From Conidiobolus incongruus B7586 (lineage: Eukaryota; Entomophthoromycota; Entomophthoromycetes; Entomophthorales; Conidiobolaceae): 16,899 nt of DNA. The notes beneath the pieces were generated by a model that did no database searches, was not told where the DNA came from, and was given only the letters and a program-made list of their open reading frames with translations. The stretch spans positions 1-16,899 of the forward strand of contig JNEM01013410.1 in NCBI GenBank assembly GCA_000697335.1, written 5' to 3'. The translations under genes were made by a program, and so were the position numbers. Below are positions 8,595-16,899 of this stretch, one piece after another; within the stretch, counting starts at the first letter, position 1; every line of letters begins with the position of its first letter.

Positions 8595-8651
8595 TTTATT
8601 AAATATTGGATCAAATATCTTAATAGTTTAAAAAGAGGCAACCTAGATGTT

Positions 8652-8660
8652 CTTTTTATA
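8652..8660 (-). promoter_or_regulatory. TATA box of UGT-2
   Basis: TATAAAAAG on the minus strand ends 58 bp before the ATG. The same nine bases occur at nearly the same distance before UGT-3, and in both genes a C/T-rich CCTCTTTTT or CCCTTTTAT string follows. The shared position supports a real core promoter. Confidence 0.6.
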
Positions 8661-8838
8661 CCATAAAATCCATAAATCACTTCAATTTTACAAGTTTATT
8701 TATCTGATAATCCTAATTTATACATTATATTTTATTAATTATAAAAATTGGATAAATATCGTATTCGATTATTCCATTAAATTAATATAATTTAAAATTT
8801 ATCAGATTTTTTATATTGACTGAAATTTAATTTAGGTG

Positions 8839-8855
8839 TAATGGTCGGTCCATTA
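8839..8855. promoter_or_regulatory. Inverted repeat, possible regulator site
   Basis: TAATGG and CCATTA arms flank the 5-base centre TCGGT. It is a GC-containing dyad in an AT-rich promoter region, as a dimeric transcription factor might bind. No matching copy was seen upstream of UGT-1 or UGT-3, so this is tentative. Confidence 0.25.
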
Positions 8856-9150
8856 ATAAAATTGTGTTGTTTTATTCAAGATAACAGAGTAGGTGAAATA
8901 TATTTATTTATCAAAAAGTTTTAAATCCAAAATAAATTAAATATTAAAATTAAAACCATTAAATTACCCAAGAATAATTTTAATTATATTTTACAATTCT
9001 ATCCTAAAAATATAAAAATTTATATAATTTTATTAGTTTACTGTTATTAAGTAAATAAATTTATTGTATGAATTGGTGAATTTGTTTAATAAACAATCAA
9101 AATTGCTCTAGTTACACAAAATGATTGAATATATTATATATTTTGACTAA

Positions 9151-9386
9151 TGTCAGGGATATTTTAAGTCTTATCCCTAATAACTTGTGATATTCTAGAA
9201 ATTTCATATTCTAAGCCACTTTCTACTATGTTCAAGATATTTAAACTACTTGATTTTTTTCAATAAATGCTCTCCTCTACTATCTTAACTTTTTCTTTTA
9301 TATTTTACTAACCTCTTGGCTCTTTGCCTAACATTATGTACTCTTTTAAGGGATTTCTTCTAATGGGTGAGTTTGACCAGCTATCA
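9151..9386 (-). mobile_element. R2 copy C: 236-bp diverged LTR-like repeat
   Basis: The minus-strand reading aligns over its whole length with R2 copies A and B but is much more diverged, so it is the oldest insertion of the three. Conserved blocks include TTAGGCAAAGAGCCAA (the GGC/GCC hairpin), AGTAGAGGAGAG, AGTTTAAATAT and CTAGAATATCACAAG. It keeps TG...CA ends and has a clean CTAA direct repeat on both sides (9147-9150 and 9387-9390). The 3'-terminal hairpin persists with other bases: GGGATA/TATCCC here, against GGAG/CTCC in A and B. No coding region is present. Confidence 0.55.
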
Positions 9387-10698
9387 CTAATCCTTAAAAA
9401 GACTCTAATTTGAATATAATAACTAAATTTTTTATATCAAATGGCATAAATTAAAAAATTTCATAATATTTAATTTTTCAATTAATCCTAATAGTAATTA
9501 ATCCAATCTTTCAATAAAATAGTTAATATTGCCTTATATTAATTTTTGATAAATATACAAATATAAATCTCAAAATAAAGCTAAAATTTTGAATTTATCT
9601 CTTCATTTATATCACATAATAAAGCTTCAAAATATTCTATAATTTATAAGTTAATGGAAAATTTCTATAACTAATTCAAATTATAAATCATCTAAATACC
9701 TGATATTTTTCATTAATTTTTAATCATCATATCTGATTCTTTATATGATTATCAATCAAAATAATAACTAAATGAATTAATAATGCAATGATATAAGATT
9801 CATATAAAAAATATTTTAGTTATTTTAAATCAAATAAAAATTAATATATATATTTATTATTCATATTTGTTAAATATCATTTTATTAGAAATATTATTAA
9901 AATAGTTCATATAATAATTAGAATTTAAGATATACTAATTATAATCAAATCTCACTATTAATAATATCATTAATATAAAATAGATTTCATTTTTCCTTTC
10001 AGAACTATAAAAAAACTCTATTATTAAATATACATATAAGTTATCAGTTGTATTTTATAAAAATTCATGGAATATTAAGTGTAAATATATTTTTGAGTTA
10101 ATTTTACACCCCTAAAGTCTGGCAATTTATGTTAATATAACTAGGATTAAGTTTAGTTGATATTTCAGAATATATATTGTATGTTTTCTGAAAATATAGA
10201 TTATCAATTTTTAGTCTAAAATAATTTTAATTATTAGACACTGAATAATAATTGCAAATATATTGAATATTAATATTTTTATACTAACAACTTTAATAAT
10301 TAGAAACTTAACAATTAAGTAGGCTATTTGATTTTAAATAAATCTTAAAGCTATTAAGAGATTATAGATTATTTTGAATCATATATATATATATACACGT
10401 TAGGCATTTATTGAAATTTTTTTTTCATATTAATATATATAATTGTCGTATTAAATATTAATTTATCAAGTTTGAAAAGATTAAATATAATTTTCACTCT
10501 TTTATAAGTATGATGATAATAAGCTCAAAATATCAAAATCTATAACAACAATTTAAGTATAAATTTTATATTACTTTGGACAATTGTTGTATTCAAAATT
10601 AACCATCCAAATTGATTTAATAGTATTAAACCAATATTAATGCTAATTTAATCTGGCTTTGTCAGTCCATAATTAAAGGATGCCCTTTGTTAGATGAA
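9387..10698. other. AT-rich gene desert between UGT-2 and UGT-3
   Basis: No gene, RNA or recognisable element is seen on either strand. The sequence is low-complexity A/T with an (AT)7 run at 10381-10394 and one less AT-rich spot near 10107-10125. Confidence 0.65.
10381..10394. repeat. (AT)7 microsatellite
   Basis: Seven uninterrupted AT units occur in non-coding DNA. No other signal is present. Confidence 0.8.
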
Positions 10699-10726
10699 TC
10701 ATTCACTGAATGAACTATATAAATAA
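10699..10726 (+). promoter_or_regulatory. Palindrome next to a TATA box, possible orphan promoter
   Basis: A perfect 15-base odd palindrome with TCATTCA and TGAATGA arms around a central C (10699-10713) sits two bases before TATATAAATAA (10716-10726). The arrangement looks like an operator-like site beside a core promoter, yet no good gene follows. The first ATG (10807) gives only 13 codons, and a 43-codon frame starts at 10937. It could be the remaining promoter of a lost gene. Confidence 0.25.
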
Positions 10727-10936
10727 GGCTATTAATAAATAACTTATTAACAACCATATTTATTGAAAAAACTTATTGTGAAACACAACACAATCAGAAA
10801 TCACATATGAAATTTCAAAAATTGATTCAATGCTTAAATTTCAATGAATAGCTTAAATTATAACTAATTCTATTTATTAAGAAAAATTGTACAATTATAC
10901 ATTAACAATTGAATATACTAAATTTTTAGATTGAAT

Positions 10937-11068
10937 ATGCAAGTTGTGTATTGTCAAACTATGATAATATATAAAAGGAAGCCCAAAGATCAATATAATA
11001 TTGGATTGATTTCTGGTATCATTGCATATAATCAGTTCAATTGGAAATTAGGTTTTGATCAATTCTAA
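10937..11068 (+). CDS. Short ORF of unknown reality (43 aa)
   Basis: An open frame with ATG at 10937 and stop TAA at 11066-11068 encodes 43 residues. Its composition is more balanced than the surroundings (NIGLISGIIAYNQFNW in the second half), and the DNA here is less AT-rich. A string like a branch point followed by TTTTTAG lies just upstream (10914-10930), so this might instead be the last exon of a decayed gene. No family is recognised, and chance is a fair explanation. Confidence 0.15.
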   Translation: MQVVYCQTMIIYKRKPKDQYNIGLISGIIAYNQFNWKLGFDQF

Positions 11069-11363
11069 ACAAGTAATATCTGATATTTAAAAAATAGATA
11101 AAATGTTTCCCTCTTTGTTTCAATAATATTTGCATTAGTGAATAAATTGATAAAAAATATTTTATTATTTCTATATAAATAATTATATAAATTTTAAAAT
11201 TTTAAAATTTGGGACTTTTTTATTTTTTAAATATTTATAAGATTTTATTGTAAAAATAAATATATAAAATAATAAATGATTTGAAAAAAAAGTTTATATT
11301 ATTGAAATTTAAAATTATTTTTAATATATAGTTTTAAATATAATTAATTATATTTGGAATAAA
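11069..11363. other. UGT-3 3' flank
   Basis: AT-rich DNA after the UGT-3 stop codon. The nearest minus-strand AATAAA is at 11244-11249, about 115 bp past the stop, and is only weak evidence for a poly(A) site. Confidence 0.5.
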
Positions 11364-13028
11364 TTATTCTAGCTTCAAAGTTTTTGAATAATCCTTTAAA
11401 AATACTTGCTTGGTTATTTGATAGATACTGAATATAGCTATTCCAATAAACCCTAATCCAATAGCTGCAATTGTTAATAAAATATCAAGTTTGTAAGCTT
11501 TGATAAATGACATTCTGGAATCAGCTGACATATAGGGCTCTAACTCGCAAGGAATTTCAAAAGGTTTAGCGGGTTTACCCTTACGGCAAATTTTAGCGGA
11601 CTGTGCATAGTGTTCCAGAAATAAAGCGGCATCTTTTTGTTTTTCATTATTGTGACGGCTTATGGATTGAATGTGCTGAACACGAGCTTGAAGTTCAAAA
11701 TCATCTTTAGCCAATTCTTTTATCTTATTGTAAATATCATAAGAATCTGCGGTTAAAGTGTTGATAAAGTCTCCAATTCCTCTGTTTTTTAATATACGAC
11801 CATTGCGATTCTGATCTGCAAAAATTGGATGGCACAAAATTGGAGTCCCTGAATGAATACCTTCGTGAACGCTCTCAACGCCACAATGAGAAACAAATAA
11901 CCTAGTATTAGGGTGGTGCAAGATAGAAATTTGAGGCGCCCATTTGAAAAGTTTTATCGTTGGGTGAGAATTATCCAAAATACTCTTGGTTGAATAAGTT
12001 TTAGAATTCACTGTATAGCTTTCAGGGAAATCTTTGATATTGATGTTTGCTAATCCCCAAATTACTGCGTCGATTAATCTGTTATCCATGGCCAATTGAA
12101 TAGCTTCCAACAGTCTCCTGATATGCTTGCTATCTAATATTGTAACCGATCCAAATGCCATATACATAGTTTTATGAGTATCAATAAACTGCAGCAATTC
12201 TGCACTCAGTGGTGGAACATAATCATTAATCACTGGACCAGCTAATATCAAAGTACTAGGAATAGGACGAGCATCATCAAATCCTATATAAGTCTTGGAA
12301 ATTTTCATCACTTCATCCCATACTCCCCAAGGATTGAGATTACTGGGGACTCCATATTTGTTTCGAACTTGATTGACTGCACTAATGAGATGCATCGAGC
12401 TGTATAATTTATATATTGGAGCAAATACTGAAAGCTTGAACCTTTCATAGAAACTCAGCGTTTCGGTAGTGGTGGGGGAACCATCCAAACTGGGAGTTAT
12501 GAAAGGTGCACTTGCGATATCGCCATCCAAGCCTTGGAACCCGATAATTACAGGAATTTTATGTTTTCTAGCGGCATCCGAGCATGCACCTAAGAAAAAG
12601 TCACAAATGATTAGATCCACTCTTTGAGTAGTGAATAATTTTTCAAAATTTTCAAAAGAATTCTCGAAAGATCCAACGAAAATTTTCTTAAAAAATTCGG
12701 GCATGATAGCCATTGGCCTCTCAATTAAATCTTCAAATTTGTTAACTTTCATAAAATCTTTAGTGTTGATAACACTATCACCAATATTATATAAGGTGTA
12801 ATTATAAGGCTCATTGAATTTGAAATTGTCTTCAGATGTCGCATAAGTGATAGAATGTCCACGTTCTTTTAAAAATTTAGAAATTTCGAATAAGTACCTG
12901 ATATGACTTCTGCCTCCAAAAGTTGATGACAAAACAATATTTAAAGGTTGAATATTCTTTTGAGGGACTTGATAAGAACAAATTGATAATAATTGAATAT
13001 AATTTAAAATTAACTTTGAAACCTTCAT
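11364..13028 (-). CDS. UDP-glycosyltransferase paralogue UGT-3
   Basis: A 554-residue single-exon GT1/UGT enzyme with the layout of its two neighbours. A moderately hydrophobic N-terminus (about 5-19) is a weaker signal peptide than in UGT-1. The catalytic pair is His42 (GRSH) and Asp143 (IICD). The donor signature at about 363-406 reads WAPQ, SHCG, ES, P..ADQ. The Cys in SHCG differs from the SHGG of the other two and recalls the HCG of plant UGTs. A membrane segment at about 514-536 precedes a basic tail ending LKLE, where Lys sits at -3 but the second Lys is not at -4 or -5, so the retrieval signal is imperfect. It has one residue fewer than the others near 443. It lies 2.8 kb upstream of UGT-2 on the same strand and is its closest relative in the N-terminal half. 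A TATAAAAAG box lies about 61 bp upstream of the ATG. Substrates are unknown. Confidence 0.95.
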   Translation of the reverse strand: MKVSKLILNYIQLLSICSYQVPQKNIQPLNIVLSSTFGGRSHIRYLFEISKFLKERGHSITYATSEDNFKFNEPYNYTLYNIGDSVINTKDFMKVNKFEDLIERPMAIMPEFFKKIFVGSFENSFENFEKLFTTQRVDLIICDFFLGACSDAARKHKIPVIIGFQGLDGDIASAPFITPSLDGSPTTTETLSFYERFKLSVFAPIYKLYSSMHLISAVNQVRNKYGVPSNLNPWGVWDEVMKISKTYIGFDDARPIPSTLILAGPVINDYVPPLSAELLQFIDTHKTMYMAFGSVTILDSKHIRRLLEAIQLAMDNRLIDAVIWGLANINIKDFPESYTVNSKTYSTKSILDNSHPTIKLFKWAPQISILHHPNTRLFVSHCGVESVHEGIHSGTPILCHPIFADQNRNGRILKNRGIGDFINTLTADSYDIYNKIKELAKDDFELQARVQHIQSISRHNNEKQKDAALFLEHYAQSAKICRKGKPAKPFEIPCELEPYMSADSRMSFIKAYKLDILLTIAAIGLGFIGIAIFSIYQITKQVFLKDYSKTLKLE

Positions 13029-13088
13029 TGAATTAATTAATTTTGGTTAAAATTTTTAAAGTTTAAAATTTATAAAGGGTATTAATCA

Positions 13089-13097
13089 CTTTTTATA
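13089..13097 (-). promoter_or_regulatory. TATA box of UGT-3
   Basis: TATAAAAAG on the minus strand ends 61 bp before the UGT-3 ATG, matching the UGT-2 element in sequence and spacing. This suggests a core promoter inherited from their common ancestor. Confidence 0.6.
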
Positions 13098-15943
13098 TTA
13101 ACATATATCATTTCTATCATTTTATACGTGATATGACTAATCATTTTCAAATCCCACTTAAATTAATCGGATAAAAGGGATCTACAATTATCAGCGTTTT
13201 ATTGCGTCAAACAAATTAATTTTAGTGAGTTTTAATGAATTCAAGTTTAATTGTTTTGAATAAAAGTCATCTTGTGTTCTTATTGAACTGATTACATGTG
13301 ATAATCTTTATTTATTAGTTCAATAAAAAAATAGTGTAATATCACCATAATACATAATAGAATTCGATTTTTGAAATGATAATTTCTATATTTAGTATAA
13401 TTGAATAAATATCTAGTGTGATACAGATAAAGCAATTTGATATACTAAATAAAATAATCATCAAGAGTATTCGAATAGGTATCTCTGAATATTCTATTGA
13501 TTAAATATATTTATTATCTTAAAGCATTTATTTTAATAAGAATATTGTTTTAAAAAATTTATATTTTAAAATATTAAAATATAGCATAAATAAGCATCAA
13601 ACTCACTTTCCAATTTATATGTTTCAAGGAGATTAATTTAGTTGATACCTGTTTATGTGAAAAAATATATCATGACAAGTATAATGCGTTGTATTTGAAT
13701 TTAACTTTATATGCGATTACGATCAATAATTTGTACTTTGACCAATATTAAGTGGTAAATATTTCTAATTACGATCTTTTCATGTTTTTGATATTATTGA
13801 GAAAAATATGTATCGATTATTATGTATTTTAATGATATGACATATTTTACACTATTGTAAAATATTATATAAATGAAATTTGTTATATTAAAATAGCAAA
13901 ATTGAATGTTTACTTCAGTCAAAAAACATCATACTATACAAAATAAATTTTGCAAGCTTTTTTTACACTGTTGAATCTTTAAATAAGTACAGATTAATAT
14001 TTTTTATGATAAACAATCTGAGTTGACTCAATATAAAATTTAAATCCCATTTCAATCAAATCTAACCTTATTAAATTACACAATAAATAAAATTATGAGC
14101 AATTACTTGCGTTAAAGGAATATAATCAAAAATTTTGTGAAATATTATAATATAAAATTAATTCACTTTCAATTACTCTGAATTACTTCACTTATTATAT
14201 TCCTTTCAATATTTTGTAATTTATGCACAAAAATTGAATAATTATAATTATTAACCAAGTTAGGCAAATAAATTATAAAAAATATTAAATTGTATGGTTG
14301 TAATTAATTATTACTACAAAAGTAATCTCATACATCTAAATTATCAATTAAATATAGAAATTATTATTTCCTTTTATGAACTTAATATAGCTTTTATCAA
14401 CACTACTACAGGATATTTAGACCAAGTATAAAAATATAGTTAAACCGTTTTCAGGCTATATTAATATTGGTTAACTTGATTATCAGCTAAAATACTGGGA
14501 CTTATTTTTATTACAATGGAATAATACTTTATCTTAATATTAAAGATAATGTATTAATAAATTATGAAATAATAATGATATTAAAATCAGTATTTTAATT
14601 CGGAATATATTGGAAGTTTATCTTAAGAGGGGAAATTTAGCTAATGTAACAAGATTCAAATTTATATATTTTCAAAAAAATTTCATTTTGACTATAATTT
14701 AATATAATTAATATATAAACAGTAGAATTTCTAAAATAAAAATAATATTTATTAATATATTTCTTTTGTTAATTATTATAATTATATTGAGTTCGTATAA
14801 GAATGTATGTTGTATTAGATCTAAATGTAAATTAAATAATAAATTTCAGCTTGGAAACAAAATAATTCCTTAACTAGTTCAATTGATTGATATATTGTTA
14901 ATATCCTATTTTATGAATAATATACAAAAAAACTATTGGACATGACGCTGGCTATATCAAGCTTTTTAACAAACATATTTGTGATTAATTGAATTCAGAA
15001 ATCCTAAATCAAATTCTCATATAATTCATATTTGGGCATTAATCATTAGTAGTTAAATAAATTATGTCAAATAATAATCATGAAATTACTAAAGGAAACT
15101 AAATATTTGGATTATCAATTACCTTATCTACTAATCTTAATTATTCTAATTAATTTCGCAATCATTAAAAGAAAATCAAAAAATCAATAAAATTTAAACC
15201 ATTTTATTTTATTTTTATTTGATAATAAAGATAATATTTTGCATTAGTAAAAAATCTTTTGAAAATTGATAATTTGATAATATTTGAAGGATATATTTCT
15301 ATAATACAACTATTAACTTTATTGAATTATCTTTTTGATCCTTAGTTATACTTTTAAATTCTGAAATTTTTATTAATATTATTATTATCGAGTATTATTT
15401 ATAATTTTACTAAGGGTAATTATTGCAAAACCCGATATTTAATTCTATTGATATATTAATAAATTTATATATTTTGAATTAAGCTCACACTAAAGATAAT
15501 TATCTGAATATTATATTGAATATTGACTATTAAAGATTGATTAAAATTACCATTAAGTGCATTAATCTTTTTATTCTTTCCAATTTGAACAATTTGTTAG
15601 CCATCATTAACTTTATAGCAAATGCGATTCAAATTTGGGAAAATTTAATGGCAAAATAAGATTAAATAGATTTATACAAATTTATATAAATATCTGTCCA
15701 TAATAAGAACTATGTCATAAGTATATTATTGTTATTTAGAATTTGAATCACTATTTAGCATCAATTTTAATGATATAATGGTTGATAATAATAATTTTAT
15801 TTCCATAATAGGTTTATGGTATATTATCCTAATCCAGTAATAATTTTCCTTGGATATACTATCTGTTTTTGGGAATATGTATTTTTACTTTTAATTACTT
15901 TCAAAATTTTACTCTTTAAACTATATTAAAATATATACAAATA

Positions 15944-15959
15944 CAATCAATCAATCAAT
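15944..15959. repeat. (CAAT)4 microsatellite
   Basis: Four tandem CAAT units followed by CAA lie in the right-hand gene desert. Confidence 0.85.
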
Positions 15960-16070
15960 CAAAATTGCTTTATTCTGAAAAAAATCAATTTAAAAATATT
16001 CAATTTAAAATTGAAAATAAAATTATATAAATGAATATTCATTTGTTTTCAAGTTATAATTTTTTTGAAA

Positions 16071-16083
16071 ATATATATATATA
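16071..16083. repeat. (AT)6 microsatellite
   Basis: A short uninterrupted AT run after a T-rich tract in non-coding DNA. Confidence 0.75.
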
Positions 16084-16740
16084 GATTGATATTAACTATA
16101 ATATGAAGATCTGAAAATTTTATTTAAAATAAGGTGATGGACATGAAATGGATTTTTGCAATATATTAAAATAAAAAAGTTTTAAATATTATTATAATAT
16201 TTATATTATATAATATGGAAAAATTATTTTGAAAAATATATTAAATTTATTACTATGATTGAAACTAGATAGTCTATAAATAGATATTAATGATTTTTTT
16301 GAACATCATTTTATCAAGTATATAGTAAATAATATTATATTAAATATTTCATATTGTTATTATAGAATATATTAAAAAAGATATAATATTAAGATTATAG
16401 TTTATAATTAACATTCTGCACTTTTATTCATAATTCTTAAAATCTATAATATATATTTTTAATAAAACTATTAATAATGAAATTTTCATTTATTTTTTAT
16501 CAGTTTATATTATAAAAAATTATATTTGAATCATAATTCTAATAATCTTTATGTATAATAATAGATGATTAGTTTTAAAGTATTTAAAATATAAAATAAA
16601 ATTATATTGTTTTTAAAAAAGTTATTTTCAGATTTAATATATATTATTAAGTGTTATATTTTAATATAAATCCTAAAAGTAAAAAAGTATATAATTTTGA
16701 AATTTTTTGATTATTATCGATTTGAAAAATTTTGATTTAA

Positions 16741-16756
16741 TATATATATATATATA
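16741..16756. repeat. (TA)8 microsatellite
   Basis: Eight uninterrupted TA units near the right end of the window. Confidence 0.8.
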
Positions 16757-16899
16757 AAATAATAATATTAATTACAATCATAAATAATCTTATATATAAA
16801 TGAATATTTTAATTTACAGTTATAACTTATTTTATCAAATCATAACTATTTGAAGATATATTTTAAATTAATATAATTGTTTAATAAATATATTATAGT

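Larger units (their letters stand above)
8595..9150 (-). other. UGT-2 5' flanking region
   Basis: A promoter-bearing stretch with no ORF. It holds a TATA box at 8652-8660 and, about 245 bp before the start codon, a short G/C-containing inverted repeat at 8839-8855. The remainder up to R2 copy C is plain AT-rich sequence. Confidence 0.55.
13029..16899. other. 3.9-kb gene desert, right end
   Basis: Apart from the UGT-3 promoter at its left edge I find nothing that reads as a gene, RNA gene or dispersed repeat. AT content rises toward the right end. Simple repeats occur at 15944-15959, 16071-16083 and 16741-16756. The promoter-proximal part (13140-13210) is a little less AT-rich and could hold regulatory sites. 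Confidence 0.65.

Noticed and set aside
1701-9386. R2 copies as evidence that whole UGT loci were duplicated as blocks
   Set aside because: The order and orientation of the repeats relative to the genes differ at each locus, and the copies have different flanking bases and different ages.
10807-10848. Short ORF starting MKFQKLIQCLNF as a fourth UGT start
   Set aside because: It superficially recalls the signal peptides of the UGTs, but it stops after 13 codons, and nothing like the following LNIVLSS...GRSH region is found downstream in any frame.
1-16899. Mitochondrial origin, suggested by extreme AT content and GC-rich hairpin elements
   Set aside because: The only genes are secretory-pathway UGTs with standard-code reading and signal peptides, which are nuclear genes. 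No mitochondrial protein, rRNA or tRNA gene is seen.
13029-16899. CRISPR-like or satellite arrays in the right-hand desert
   Set aside because: Only short simple repeats (CAAT, AT, TA) are present, with no regularly spaced longer units.

Overview
This is a very AT-rich eukaryotic nuclear window. It carries three intact, single-exon paralogues of one secretory-pathway UDP-glycosyltransferase (UGT, GT1-type) family in 16.9 kb of otherwise gene-poor DNA. The long non-coding stretches are mostly A/T, while the three genes and two dispersed repeat families stand out as islands of higher GC. The UGT architecture is a signal peptide, a lumenal two-lobed GT-B enzyme, one C-terminal membrane segment and a short basic tail. 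Together with the fungus-like 'TMYVAFGS' linker region, this suggests an early-diverging (zygomycete-grade) fungus with a low-GC nuclear genome. That placement is inference from protein style and base composition only.

Layout, left to right. 1-863 is AT-rich DNA with a TA microsatellite. 864-1197 is a 334-bp LTR-like repeat (family R1, + orientation). 1701-1942 is a copy of a second LTR-like repeat (family R2). UGT-1 lies at 2285-3949 (+). 4669-4930 is a compositionally odd patch that may be a gene relic. 5095-5335 is a second R2 copy. 6278-6611 is the second R1 copy, inverted relative to the first and of identical length. UGT-2 lies at 6924-8594 (-), 9151-9386 holds a third, older R2 copy (-), and UGT-3 lies at 11364-13028 (-). 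The last 3.9 kb holds no recognisable gene. UGT-1 and UGT-2 converge; UGT-2 and UGT-3 are in tandem on the minus strand.

The three enzymes retain the predicted catalytic His/Asp pair and the UDP-sugar binding signature, so all could be active. They probably glycosylate small lipophilic acceptors in the ER lumen, with paralogues differing in acceptor preference. Relationships along the genes are mosaic. In the N-terminal (acceptor) half UGT-2 is closest to UGT-3, but in a C-terminal stretch of about 70-80 codons UGT-2 is almost the same as UGT-1, also at silent positions. That fits a gene conversion between the two convergent genes. UGT-2 and UGT-3 share a TATAAAAAG element about 60 bp before their start codons. 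UGT-1 lacks it and instead has two LTR-like insertions upstream. I see no wholly new system here. The best leads are the mosaic UGT cluster, the R1 pair with an almost unchanged 119-bp core, and the hairpin-rich R2 family.
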